A stretch of 64,000 bases of DNA from Omphiscola glabra (GCA_964017045.1 OZ024794.1:55576108-55640107); one strand, 5' to 3'; numbered from the stretch's first letter, positions 36,501 to 47,655 are shown. The notes: generated from the letters alone by a model not told the origin. Translations and numbers: made by a program.

Positions 36501-39500
36501 TTTATGAAGACCCAAAGCATCGAATAACTTACATTTATGAAGACTCAAAGCATCGAATAACTTACATTTATGAAGACTCAAAGCATCGAATAACTTACAT
36601 TTATGAAGACTCAAAGCATCGAATAACTTACATTTATGAAGACCCAAAAGCATCGAATAACTTACATTTATGAAGACTCAAAGCATCGAATAACTTACAT
36701 TTATGAAGACCCAAAGCATCGAATAACTTACATTTATGAAGACTCAAAGCATCGAATAACTTACATTTATGAAGACTCAAAGCATCGAATAACTTACATT
36801 TATGAAGACTCAAAGCATCGAATAACTTACATTTATGAAGACCCAAAAGCATCGAATAACTTACATTTATGAAGACTCAAAGCATCGAATAACTTACATT
36901 TATGAAGACCCAAAGCATCGAATAACTTACATTTATGAAGACTCAAAGCATCGAATAACTTACATTTATGAAGACTCAAAGCATCGAATAACTTACATTT
37001 ATGAAGACCCAAAGCATCGAATAACTTACATTTATGAAGACCCAAAGCATCGAATAACTTACATTTATGAAGACTCAAAGCATCGAATAACTTACATTTA
37101 TGAAGACTCAAAGCATCGAATAACTTACATTTATGAAGACTCAAAGCATCAAATAACTTACATTTATGAAGACTCAAAGCATCGAATAACTTACATTTAT
37201 GAAGACCCAAAGCATCGAATAACTTACATTTATGAAGACTCAAAGCATCGAATAACTTACATTTATGAAGACTCAAAGCATCGAATAACTTACATTTATG
37301 AAGACCCAAAAGCATCGAATAACTTACATTTATGAAGACCCAAAACATCGAATAACTTACATTTATGAAGACCCAAAGCATCGAATAACTTACATTTATG
37401 AAGACCCAAAGCATCGAATAACTTACATTTATGAAGACCCAAAGCATCGAATAACTTACATTTATGAAGACCCAAAGCATCGAATAACTTACATTTATGA
37501 AGACCCAAAGCATCGAATAACTTACATTTATGAAGACCCAAAGCATCGAATAACTTACATTTATGAAGACCCATTGATTTCAACATTTCAAAAGTTTGAG
37601 TTATAAACGTTTATAAAGTCATAAACCTGGAACAGCTTCGATTTATGAAGAGCCTCTTGAAGAGGCGCTGATTTGAATAGAAAATAGTGCAAGATGTCTA
37701 CTATATGTTATTGACAGATGTGACTTAACGACACAGGTAAAAAATTAAAAAAAAATTCAAAAAAAACTTCGTTATATTATATTGTTAATTGTTCTCACCA
37801 TCTCGCCCCTCACCACAGATGTACTCCAGTGTGTCGTTCACAGCAAGACCAACGTATGTCTGTTTGAAGGAAGAACACGGCGACGTTGCCAGGCACAACT
37901 TAAGAGCTGTCTGTTTGCTGGGAAAATAGGATTAGATAAATGTCAACAATTTCTATATTCGCTAATTAGCAAATTCTTACATTTACATTTTAAACTCATT
38001 TATTTTATGTTTTTTATAAAGGTGAGATGTGTGATCATTTTTAAAGAAAAATTTACCGCTTCCTTTGCTGCAGAGCAACAGCTAAGGGGGACAGGGGGAA
38101 CTATGTCTCTGGACGCCAGACTAGTTAGGGGCACCAAAATGTGCTTTGATATTATTTCATTGATGAAAATAATGGGTTTGAGAGTTGAAAAAAAGAAAGA
38201 TATGCACTTTAAATATGAATCTTGTCCCGGGGCGCCAAACACTGTAGCTACGCCTCTGCATTGCTGCCATAAGCACTTGAATTTCACTTGAGATGTTAAA
38301 AACCTCTCCCGTCAGTATGAAGCAAGATTTTAAATATTTTTTTTTGAATGGTAAAATACCAAGTCTCTCGAGCGCCTGGTATCCCATTAAGCCCGATTCT
38401 AATAGTCAGGGCCGAATTTACAATTTTTGGAGCCGTAGGCCAACAAATATTTGAGGCCCCATTTTGAAAAATAAAAAATATTGCTAAGCTTTTTAATTCA
38501 AAAATATATTTTTTTTATATACTACTCCCAATTTTGGAGCCCCTTATTTCGCGGGGCCCTATGCCACGGCCTAGTCGGCCTGCCTGTAAATCCGGCCCTG
38601 CTAATAGTAGGCTATAAGTCAATGCTTTCTTGGTGTTCTCATCGGGATAACTTTTATACAATGTGTGTTTCTTTCATCTTTAGTGGTAGTGACGGATGTG
38701 TTCATACAAAACTAATACATATGTATGCCGCAGTTGCGTCACTGGGTGAGTGAGGTGGGGCTGAACCGCACTGGGCGACATAAAGAAAAACTCTGTAAAT
38801 TCATTGTGTAAGCAGCATTTCAGCAGAAAAGTAAAAAAAAAATTAAATAAGGCCTGCATGGGATTGGTTAAAATAAAATACATCAAACGTAAAAATGCAT
38901 GGAAAGAAAGCCACCATTTTTTGACTTAGCTTCATCGCGGCGTGAGATTTTTTTAAAATAATGAGCCGACCAATAGTTATTCCTCTTGTTAGCGCTCTTC
39001 TGTGAATGAAAGCATTGTTCATGGTCAGATATTAGCGCTCTGCAACGATTTTGTTTATACAAGAGCACTATGGCCCCCCCCCCCCCCCCACGATCACACA
39101 GGAGTAATGCACAATGGATGCTGTCAGTTTTCATTTGCTTTGTGGATAATCAGTTTTTCTCTTCTATTGCCAGCGGTGCCGAGTTAGTTGAACTGGTTGA
39201 GGATCTGGGGGGCCTATTCTAAAGAAAAATAATCTCCTTGATAATTAAATTACACCATGAGTATCATACACAGTGGCGTAGCGAGGGGGGCATCATGCCC
39301 CGGGCGCTACTCACAAAGGGGCGCCAAATGGTATATTTTACATATAACATTGTATGGTTTCGAATAGGGGGGGGGCGCTAAAAAGGTATTGTGCTCCGGG
39401 CGCGAGTTAAGCTCGCTACGCCACTGATCATACAATTTGAAAATGTAAACTTATATACATATAATTAATAAGAATGGACAAATAATAAAGTGCCAACTAC

Positions 39501-40225
39501 AAACATTTACAATATTTCGTAATTAAATAATTATTTGGTTCCACTCAAATCAACTCTAATTTTTTTTTTTTTAGAGCACCTCCGAACGGTCAGGCCCTTA
39601 AAGCCGAACTTTTTTTTTTCAGATTGCCAGCTTGGTCCGCCACAGGCGAGTGTGAAGACTTTCCTTTCTAGAAGAGGATGACCATAGGCTCGAATTCTTT
39701 TCTGGATAGTTGTACGCCATTGGTGGAACCGCAATATTAACACCACTGCAGTGTTGGTCTTCATTATTTCCGTACATCCACTATTATCAACGCGCACATA
39801 CTTATGGTAAAACATTGTGGTATAATATAGTTACTACTTCGAAGGAAAGGGAGATTTCCTGCGTGTCGCTTCGTGGCCCGCTTCGCGGCCCGATAACTCG
39901 GGCTTTGGGGAGGGCATAAAGAGCTAAAGAATAATCTATTTATAGCTCGACGGCTCGCTGACGTCCTTCCCTAATGTACACCTTCAGTTGCCAGTTACAT
40001 GTTTATAGAAGGACTTTTTTTTTTTGCAAGGCAAGCTTAAGCTTATTTTGTTTTTAAAAAAAGACACTATTACACACCTGCAAACGCTGTCCAACAGCAC
40101 ACCATAGGTCAAGGTCGCCAGGGCTCCCGACTTGTCTTTCTCCAATAAATCCACTAACATTGGGAATGGCTCCAAGCATTTTTTTAATTCAGGGCATCCT
40201 TTTCTACCACGATCTCTGGCGGCAC
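33546..40225 (-). CDS. Unrecognised cysteine-rich protein, three internal exons
   Basis: Three minus-strand exons fit together by phase: 40225-40078 (48 codons, GCPELKKCLEPFPMLVDLL onward), 37917-37814 (34 codons, LKLCLATSPCSSFKQTYVG) and 33687-33546 (46 codons, ALLSEAGCYSRDDFEWGTY then QCSRTMRLETDI). Each has an AG acceptor and GT donor (GTGTGT, GTGAGG, GTATAA). Split codons across the junctions make serine (AG+C) and alanine (G+CT). Joined exons read through without stops and show regularly spaced cysteines separated by helical-looking segments, which suggests a secreted disulfide-bonded helical protein. First and last exons were not found. The exon at 47656-47818 may be upstream but does not join directly by phase. 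No family was recognised. Its introns contain the large minisatellite and several transposons. Confidence 0.6.
34201..34329 (+). pseudogene. C2H2 zinc-finger fragment inside the TIR element
   Basis: The frame from 34201 encodes RICKFCNIYFASQVMLKKHV and then QQHPQCP before a TGA. This satisfies C-x2-C-x3-F-x5-L-x2-H-x3-H exactly. An earlier FTCRFCLSQMTRAVC in a neighbouring frame (about 34010-34050) may be another decayed finger. Downstream DNASILSAEWLDEDDVELPG is open in yet another frame. It looks like a broken gene or transposon ORF carried by the element. Confidence 0.45.
34509..34680 (+). mobile_element. hAT-like MITE nested in the TIR element
   Basis: 172 bp between CAGGGGCGTCATGTCAGG and AATGATGTCCCTG. 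The flanks ATGCTCAT and ATGACCCT agree at only 5 of 8 positions, so the target duplication is weak. A similar pair of ends is seen at 41191-41327. Confidence 0.55.
35226..37573. repeat. 33-bp minisatellite, about 71 units, two variant types
   Basis: Unit GCATCGAATAACTTACATTT plus ATGAAGACYCAAA, 33 bp, repeated with near-perfect identity. Y is C or T in an irregular binary pattern. Four units have an extra A (34 bp, near 36182, 36645, 36844 and 37308), marking blocks of 14, 6 and 14 units; the last eight units are all C. Because 33 is divisible by three, frames stay open on both strands, giving artefactual 11-residue repeat proteins. The array lies in an intron of the cysteine-rich gene. Confidence 0.95.
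38071..38258 (+). mobile_element. hAT-type MITE, relative of 23709-23914
   Basis: 188 bp from CAGAGCAACAGCTAAGG to GTAGCTACGCCTCTG; flanks CTTTGCTG and CATTGCTG match at 7 of 8. The interior shares ACTAGTTAGGGGC and TGATGAAAATAATGGGTTTG with the copy at 23709. Confidence 0.8.
38407..38600 (+). mobile_element. hAT-type MITE with CAGGGCCG ends
   Basis: 194 bp, CAGGGCCGAATTTACA to TGTAAATCCGGCCCTG, with a perfect CTAATAGT duplication (38399-38406 and 38601-38608). The ends resemble those of the transposase relic at 8217-8955. Confidence 0.9.
39271..39426 (+). mobile_element. hAT-type MITE, same family as the nested 25018 copy
   Basis: 156 bp, CAGTGGCGTAGCGAG to CTCGCTACGCCACTG, with a perfect ATCATACA duplication (39263-39270 and 39427-39434). 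Internal GGGCGCTACTCACAAAGGGG is shared with the copy at 25018. Confidence 0.92.
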
Positions 40226-40503
40226 CTGTTCCAAGTTTATGATCAAGATATAATTTAAAAATAACAAGAACAACAACAACAAAAAAAAAGATTATTTGAA
40301 AAGAAAACTACAGCAGCAAGCAATAAATAAATAAGCTTATACATGTACATGAACATCATTAGTTGCAATAACCTATGACCTGCGTCTGCTAACTTTAGCA
40401 TATACATTTTGGTTGTCTTAAAAAAAAAATAACACATTATTGTAGATTTCAGTGGGCAGTTTTTAAATGAGACAGAATACGGGGATCTTAGGATCTTGTT
40501 CTT

Positions 40504-40731
40504 GAAATCTAGGTCTATACAGGAAATCTAGGTCTATACTGGAAATCTGGGTCTATACAGGAAATCTGGGTCTATACAGGAAATCTAGGTCTGTACAGGA
40601 AATCTAGGTCTATACATGAAATCTGGGTCTATACAGGAAATCTAGGTCTATACAGGAAATCTGGGTCTATACAGGAAATCTAGGTCTATACAGGAAATCT
40701 AGGTCTATACAGGAAATCTAGGCCTATACGG
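40504..40731. repeat. 19-bp minisatellite, 12 units
   Basis: Unit GAAATCTAGGTCTATACAG, with an A/G variant at position 8 and a few other changes; the last unit (GGCCTATACGG) is diverged. Confidence 0.95.
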
Positions 40732-41190
40732 ACTGGTGCATCGTTTACCAATATATAAAAATACAAACCCACACACAATGTCGGCCTCTGCTTAATCAGG
40801 ATAGCCCGGCTCTACGGTTACTGCGCAGTATATGTCCACACACCCTTTAAAGCAGCTCTTCAAACTCGTCATTGTGTGTGTATGTGTGTGTGTGTGTATG
40901 TGTGCGCGTTTACCAAACTAGACGCGAAAGTTAGTCCCGTACCCCAATGTTTGTTTAAGTGATACAATAAACTATAATTATAACGTTTATCACTGAATGA
41001 ACAAGTGAGGGTATTTCTAGAAAATGTAGCCTGTCCTGTTTCTTTTTCTCTTGTTTTGTAGATCACCATAAACTTGCATTATATTTCAAGAACAAGATTT
41101 TTGCAAAGTTTTTGCCATGTCAATGACCGAGATTCTTAATTCTGTTATCTTATTGAGCACTGTCGAAACATCTCAGTTGAGTGGAGTGGG

Positions 41191-41327
41191 CAGGGGCATC
41201 ACTTCAGGTTTTTTTCAAGGGAATGGGGGCAAAACCAAAACATAGCAATTTAAAAATAAAACCTGCAAATTCAGGGATTGGGGAGGGTGCAAATGCCCCA
41301 CCCTGCCCTATCTAAGTGACGTCCCTG
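41191..41327 (+). mobile_element. Short hAT-like MITE
   Basis: 137 bp, CAGGGGCATCACTTCAGG to AAGTGACGTCCCTG, flanked by GGAGTGGG and GAAGTGGG (7 of 8). Confidence 0.7.
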
Positions 41328-42008
41328 GAAGTGGGGCGAGTATTTACAGCAAACATTTTTATACGTGATAATAAAGGAGGGTGGGGGGGGGTTGTTATCA
41401 GGTTAAGTATATATTTAAACACGTTTCTCATCGTCAGTGCAATGATTGATATAATTACAGCTTCCGGGTTTTATTATTGTGTAGCTGTGAGATTTTCACC
41501 TTCTCAAATGTTGACGACATAATTATGTCTCAAATTTGTCCATTAAGAGAACACGACCAAACTAAAACAGGTGAATCTAGCTGCTAGTTATTTTTTATTA
41601 CACAAATTCATCCATAGTGCCCAGGCCGATTAAATCCCTTGATTCGCCCCTTGGGCCACCCTTATGTTATGTAGACATTGTGCCCCCCCCCCAAAAAAAA
41701 AATCACCTCCCCCCCACCGCGAGTCCTCTTGCGAGTTAGCTCCCTTTACAATTAATTATTTATAATAATATACTGTGCCTATTTTCGTTAATGTGACAGT
41801 GACAGTAATGGAGATAGGAATTAATTTCTATTATGCTGCGGGTAACCTACGTCATTGTCAGAACACCTCCCAATACCTCACTATATTATATTGACCCATG
41901 CTACTTCGGCGTAAAGCAATTCAAATTTGTTAAATGTATGCTATATTTGTTTAGGTTTCTAATAATCTGTAATTTTAAATTAAACACTCAACTTGAACAC
42001 TGATTTCT

Positions 42009-42267
42009 AATTGAAGACCCTAGTTCTAAAAGTACTTAAGTATTTAAAAAATACACATTTTGAGATAATAGAGTTAAAATATTTTTTTCATCTATAAATT
42101 ATGATCATTTTAATAATTTTTCTCGTTTAATTAAGATACTTAGGCACATTTTAATGTGTTCAACTTTTTGCAGTGCACTTGGCTCAACCGTATAAGAAAT
42201 GGTCACAGTTTATATTGATTTTGACAAAAATGGGAATTAAGTACTTTTAGCACTAAGGTCTTCAATT
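42009..42267. mobile_element. TIR MITE family X, copy 1
   Basis: About 33-bp terminal inverted repeats starting AATTGAAGACCCTAG (left) and the inverse ending GGTCTTCAATT (right), both containing AAAAGTACTTAA. 259 bp, non-coding. Confidence 0.8.
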
Positions 42268-42400
42268 TGCTATAGAGACGGAGAAAAAAAAAAGAATTTT
42301 AAAGAGTATAATATAAATACAGATATGTAGAGGAGAAGAGAGTGCGCAGATCATCAGTGTGCAGTTTTAGACTTGCACAATCGAATAGATTGGACGAACG

Positions 42401-42653
42401 AATTGAAGACCTTAGTGCTAAAAGTACTTAAGTCACAACATGCACATTTTGAGATAATCAAGTTCAAATATGCTTTTCGTCTATATAATATGACTATTTT
42501 CATTTTTTGTCTTGTTTAATTAAGGGCCTAATGCGTTTAATGTGTTCAAATTTCTGCAGTACACTTGGCTAAACTGGGTAAGAAAAGATCACAGTTTAGA
42601 TTGATTTTGACAAAAATGTGACTTAAGTACTTTTAGCACTAAGGTCTTCAATT
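42401..42653. mobile_element. TIR MITE family X, copy 2
   Basis: Left AATTGAAGACCTTAGTGC, right GCACTAAGGTCTTCAATT, an essentially perfect inverted repeat extended by TAAAAGTACTTAAGTCACA. 253 bp, 133 bp downstream of copy 1. Confidence 0.88.
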
Positions 42654-42761
42654 TAACTTTGACTTTAAATGCGCGCATATAACTTTGCAATAATAATTTA
42701 GCGCAGTGGTGCCCAAAAGGGTGCTTCTCACATATGCGTTCCGAAAGGTTACAAAAATTCG

Positions 42762-43156
42762 CAATGGACTACGATGAGCCGATTGTTTTGTCACGTGATA
42801 AGCGTAAGTACGAGTAAGACTTCCGGTAGGCTGTCTGCAACACACTAGTCGCTCACAAATTTTTCTTCAAACAACTTTCTTCCTTTAATCATAACTGAAT
42901 TATAATTATTGTCACATTTAATGAATGCCATTTAAAGAAACGCGTGTATTCAAGAATATTTTGAAAAGTAAAATGTTTAATTAACACTGGGGAGCCGCTG
43001 ATGGAGACAAACATTGTGCTTTAAAATTAATGATAATGGCAATGGCTGATCAGCTGTTATCTGTTGTTATGTGTTGTTATGTGTATCAGAAAGCCTACCA
43101 ATGGCTGGTACGTATCACGTGACAAAACAAGGAAGTGACTCATCGTAGTCCATTCC
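42762..43156. repeat. Foldback repeat
   Basis: CAATGGACTACGATGAG and TTTTGTCACGTGAT at 42762-42799 recur inverted at 43110-43156. The arms are imperfect and about 300 bp apart, and the target duplication is unclear. Confidence 0.65.
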
Positions 43157-43159
43157 CCT

Positions 43160-44299
43160 TGTGCCTACCCGAAATCTAGCGGACCAACTTAGTAATTGAA
43201 ATTGCTGCGTAGAGCAGCCTCTACAAATAGTTATTAGTTGGTGCTACGCATTAAGTCAGTTATTATCGGTTGTTTAGTTAGTTTCTCGATCTTGTTCTGT
43301 TCTTCGAGTTCATATTGAAATAGCTGCTAAAAAAATCACACGACCATATTTTGAACATTCAAATAAACTTTTAACAACATTTAAAATCTACTTACAATGA
43401 ACAAGTACGTATTCAGCACAAATGAACACCAGCAGGATGAACGTCCAAGAACACGACATCATACTGCCAGAATCAACCCCACGTCTTACAGTTTGCGTTC
43501 GGTTTATTGGGCCCACCTGGCTCAGGTAAAAACTATAAATCTTGCATTACCACCGCTACCAACGTCTTGGGCATGGGCTTACTGCAGACAACAAAAAACC
43601 GCCTCGCTGCTGTATCAGCAACACATCCGGACAAAGTAATAAAACACAAGGCTCCCGAAAGTGAACGAAATCACCGCTAGAGATAATGCCGAGAGAAGTT
43701 TTTTGTCATCACGGTCCTGCTCCTAGTCCCGACCACTTGATTCTTCTCGAGACGTGGCCGCGTGGCGATTGCCAAGAGCCCTGATTGACTGGAAACGCGG
43801 ACAGGCAGGTAACAATGGGGGGATAGATTACTCTCAGGTTAAAAAAAAACAAACATACTAGCTACACCCAAGCGATAACGGGCTTTTCTACACTCTCCAA
43901 CCCCAAAAGCGTAGCCCAATGTGTGTGCGTGTGGGGGGGGGGGGCGCTGGGGGTGGTGGGAAAGGAGACAGGGGTGTCCCGTAGTTTGTGAGCCAGCGAG
44001 ATACGCGCTCAGATTCAGTGGCGGCTACAGGCGTCATCTCAGATTTTAATTCCGTGGGGGTGGGGGCCGGAAAACCCAAAACTTGGTCGGCTTGTTAAGT
44101 TGTTTATTACTGGATGTGCCAAAGTTTATGTTTCAATAAAAGTAATTTTAATGAATTTTTTAAACGCTGTCACCTCAAATTCTATGTTTATATTTCTCTT
44201 GTCTTATATTGATTAAGTGGGAGAGTGGATTCTGAAAAAAAAAAAAAAAGTAGGGGTGGCTCTGTAAGTTTACAACACCAGTTTACACCGTTTGGCGCC
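43160..44299. other. No gene confirmed
   Basis: An ATG-led open frame at 43397-43639 runs over a CTCAGGTAAA donor-like site. A GGCCCACCTGGCTCAGGTAA stretch reads GPPGSGK in another frame. Neither has further support. A decayed MITE-like piece (CAGTGGCGGCTACAGGCG) begins at 44016. Confidence 0.4.
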
Positions 44300-45019
44300 T
44301 CTACTGGAATATCTCATTAGGAAATGGCGTCAGCGGGCCGTCGAGCTAGTGCTCCTAATGCCCTCCCTGGCGTCCACCCACACCTGCCAGCCGCCGGGTG
44401 TCCCCGGCGCCGGGCCGTGCGGGAAGACGTCAGAAACCTCCCGGGGCGTTGGACGCCCCCACCAGCAACTGCTCGATCGAGTTTGCTGATGGAGGCCCCC
44501 CCCCCGCCCGGAGACATCTGGTCGACCGAAGACGCTGTGTTTCAAGCGTCCGCAGTCCACTCTCCTAGGGGCCGGGACGGTAAATTAACGTCCTAATATC
44601 TCCCCCACCCGTCCCGGGGAAGCATCGGACGCCCTCTAAGAGGGATTCTACAGTGGGTTTCCACCTCGCAACTAACTCGCGAAGTAGCTGGGACGAAACG
44701 GTTGCCTAGGAGCAGCTTTCTCAGGGCTGCATATTTAGAATCATCGACCATAGGCTTCCACCACAGCCTATCGCCTCATATCCCTTAACGGCAACTTGTA
44801 ATCATGATCCCTACCCTGTGTTTGCCTTTTCTTCCCCCTGTGAAGCATCACAGGTGGCAGCCCTGTAGGAGCTGTTTATTCCGGCAACTACCATGCATGG
44901 CCGTGTCTGCCACGCGGGACACGCAATGGTTGTAATGTGCCCCGGGTTAACGCCGAGGGGGTCGGTGGCCAGCGCTTCCAAATCGGCAAGCCACTACAGA
45001 CTTGTCAACCGGAATCCCG
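44300..45019. other. GC-rich block of unknown origin
   Basis: About 700 bp clearly richer in G+C than the AT-rich surroundings, with sharp edges; it ends directly at the palindrome 45020-45100. No reading frame gives a known domain, and it does not look like rRNA to me. A transposon 5' region or a horizontally acquired or captured segment are possibilities. Confidence 0.5.
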
Positions 45020-45100
45020 GAGAAGTTTACTGAATGAAAAATCGACCATATTAGTGGCGCCTCTACTAATATGGTCGATTTTTCATTCAGTAAACTTCTC
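45020..45100. repeat. Perfect 36-bp inverted repeat, 9-nt loop
   Basis: Arms 45020-45055 and 45065-45100 are exact reverse complements, with GGCGCCTCT between them. The GC-rich block ends on its left side and a 36-bp minisatellite starts 20 bp to its right. Confidence 0.95.
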
Positions 45101-45120
45101 AACACTAAAATGAATTCACC

Positions 45121-45372
45121 ATTTCTAAGTTGTTCCCAAGTTTCGGACACAAGGACATTTCTAAGTTGTTCCCAAGTTTCGGACACAAGGACATTTCTAA
45201 GTTGTTCCCAAGTTTCGGACACAAGGACATTTCTAAGTTGTTCCCAAGTTTCGGACACAAGGACATTTCTAAGTTGTTCCCAAGTTTCGGACACAAGGAC
45301 ATTTCTAAGTTGTTCCCAAGTTTCGGACACAAGGACATTTCTAAGTTGTTCCCAAGTTTCGGACACAAGGAC
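45121..45372. repeat. 36-bp minisatellite, 7 units
   Basis: Seven near-identical 36-bp units starting ATTTCTAAGTTGTTCCC and containing TTTCGGACACAAGGAC, followed by a broken eighth. Open frames on both strands follow from the unit length. Confidence 0.95.
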
Positions 45373-46097
45373 ATTTCTAATAAAGTAGACACAAGTGAGA
45401 AATAAAATAGTATAAAATAGTCTCTCCCCAGCTACCAACACACCGGTGTTGCTTTTCAGGTCTTTTGTCGACACCCAGGGGTGTACCTTGACAAAATGCC
45501 ACCCGTATCGAACTCCAACATTGCACCCCCCCCCCCCCCCACACATTAACTGTACAATGCTGGTGATAAAATATTATAAAAAGGCCTCGCGGGTTGGTCA
45601 CCCTCTTCACTCCCCTGGGTATGCAACTCTTGATACTCACTCAATAGGTCCTGGTTTCACCCTTTAAATTATGACATGCCTGTAATTCTATCCAGGTGCA
45701 CCTTCCTGTCGTTCATCAAGGATCCGATTCTGATTGAATTCAATTTGTTGATTGGTTACAACTCTTAGTGTTTGCGTTGTATAATTCTGCAAGATGGTAC
45801 ACGCTCGTTCCGGTGGTTTCAAATCGGTTGATTACTTTAGGGATTTTTCTTCATGTGTTTCTAATTACTTGCATTAGCTGGGCCACAGAGAGGACGCCCG
45901 AGCAATTAATTGCCAGATGCAGAATTAAACTCACTCTCTGTCGGCAGCCTGACAACTCTGTCTAATGTCAGCTCAGTGCTGGAGGACTTTGCTTTCAGCA
46001 CTTGGGGGAAACGCATTATTAAAAATATTTAATTAAGGAAGTGGAAAAAAAACATTTGTGATCGTAGGCGAGTCTACCCGCCACGTACCCCTGGGTC

Positions 46098-46278
46098 CAG
46101 TGGCGCAGGACGGGGTTGTGGAAGGGGGTGTTCCATCCTGGGTGGCACTTCTTGATAGGGAGGGGGCGGCATTTTCCACGAAATGCACGAATGCAGAGTT
46201 GTTGTTGTTTTTTTGTGTAGAAGGGGTAGGCAAAAATTTTACTTGCCCAAAGCGGCACTAACCGTAGCTACGCCACTG
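46098..46278 (+). mobile_element. hAT-like MITE, diverged
   Basis: 181 bp from CAGTGGCGCAGGACGG to CGTAGCTACGCCACTG. Flanks CCTGGGTC and CCTGGCAC only partly agree. Confidence 0.65.
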
Positions 46279-46624
46279 CCTGGCACCTGATCAATGCGCA
46301 ACGTCTGAGAAAATGGGAGATAATTATAGCAAATCCGTACAAGCTACTGCATGTTATTAAGTTTATTACTATTTTATAGACGTTTAAGACCCCAATAAAC
46401 ATTTAATGTATAATGCAAATCGATGCTAATAATCTCAGATGTGCATATTAGAATATAAGACAAATTAATATGTTTTCTTTTAAGTGTAACATATATAGAT
46501 AACTCAATGTCTAGATGTCATGTGTATAATGAACTCAGCTGGTATCTTATATTTTATAGTATAGCTATAGTCCGCCTAACTAACAATGTCGTCCTAAATG
46601 CGTGAACTTCACATCTACTAAAGC

Positions 46625-47207
46625 CGGTAGCGTAGCTAGATAGGTGTGGGGGGTGGGGGTGCAGAACGCACCGAGTGACACCATCTCAAAGGGGTGACAC
46701 CAAATTGAAAAATTGCATATTTACAGAGCACGCACTGCTCTGTCTAACACAGCACGCACTGCTCGGTCTAACACAGCACGCACTGCTCGGTCTAACACAG
46801 CACACACTGCTCGGTCTAACTGAGTTTCATAAAAGGATAACCAATCACACGTCAATGTTCCACACATGTAACCAATCCAAAGGCGTGCTTTATTAAAAGT
46901 TCAGGGTTGATCCGTCAGGAATGTGGTGACCCTATAATTAGTTCAGAAAAACACCGTTTTTATTATAATTATTTAAATTCTGAGAAAAAAATCTTTCCAT
47001 TGATACCAAATACGATGTGGTCGAGCGATTCATATTACATGTTGTAGTTCTTAAATACCCACTCACCTTCAATTAATTGGTTTTTGTTCTGGTCATTGTT
47101 ATACTTATTTTAACAAGAAGAAATCCATTGTGGAAATGGAAGTGGGGGGGGGGGGTGATACCATGAGTTTGCCGCACCGGGTGACAACAACCCTAGCTAA
47201 GCCTCTG
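46625..47207 (+). mobile_element. hAT-type element, second copy of the 24874 family
   Basis: 583 bp from CGGTAGCGTAGCTAG to CCTAGCTAAGCCTCTG, flanked by ACTAAAGC and ACTAAAGT (7 of 8). It shares GGTGACACCAAATT, a CACTGCTC-GGTCTAAC core and the GCACCGGGTGACA end with 24874-25746. It contains an expanded 24-bp repeat (46723-46820). Confidence 0.8.
46723..46820. repeat. 24-bp repeat, 4 units, within the hAT-type element
   Basis: Units built on ACAGCACGCACTGCTCGGTC; the 24874 copy has a single unit, so the array expanded in this copy. Confidence 0.85.
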
Positions 47208-47470
47208 ACTAAAGTTACTTGACCAAAAATGCATTCCAGTAACGCATATTATAAGATTCCCAAACAGTGCTCCCCCTTCCTTAATGCCACTGCCCCTAAA
47301 ATATTTTTATATTGTTAAGACCCACCACCTTTTGCACCGCAGATTTATTCCACCATATGTAAATTGAGACTATTTCCGTAAAACAAAAGAAAATATTTCA
47401 CCAAACGCACCTACGGTACTTTCAAGAATCTCATTTAGCGCTGTTGTCGGGCATTTTATTTACTGAAATC

Positions 47471-47485
47471 AGCGCCATCTGGTGG
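47471..47485. promoter_or_regulatory. CTCF-like binding site
   Basis: AGCGCCATCTGGTGG fits the animal CTCF core AGCGCCMYCTRGTGG. One isolated 15-base match; orientation and use are unknown. Confidence 0.35.
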
Positions 47486-47655
47486 CGTTAGTGACTTTGT
47501 GACATGGAGAATTGTGTATTTTAATTACAGCATTTGCAACACAATAAACGACAAGTATCTTCGACATACTGCCATGTTGTATAAGTCGTATATATTATAG
47601 GAAGACAAAGACGGCGTCTGAAACATTCATGGAACAGTTAAAATTACAGACGTAC

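Noticed and set aside
35226..37573. CRISPR-like array
   Set aside because: The 33-bp units abut with no unique spacers, and the context is a eukaryotic intron.
43510..43530. GPPGSGK Walker A-like motif
   Set aside because: It occurs in a short frame with no Walker B or helicase context, the lysine is followed by N instead of S/T, and another frame shows a splice donor over the same bases.
44300..45019. rRNA gene fragment
   Set aside because: High GC suggested rDNA, but I could see no recognisable 18S, 5.8S or 28S conserved blocks.
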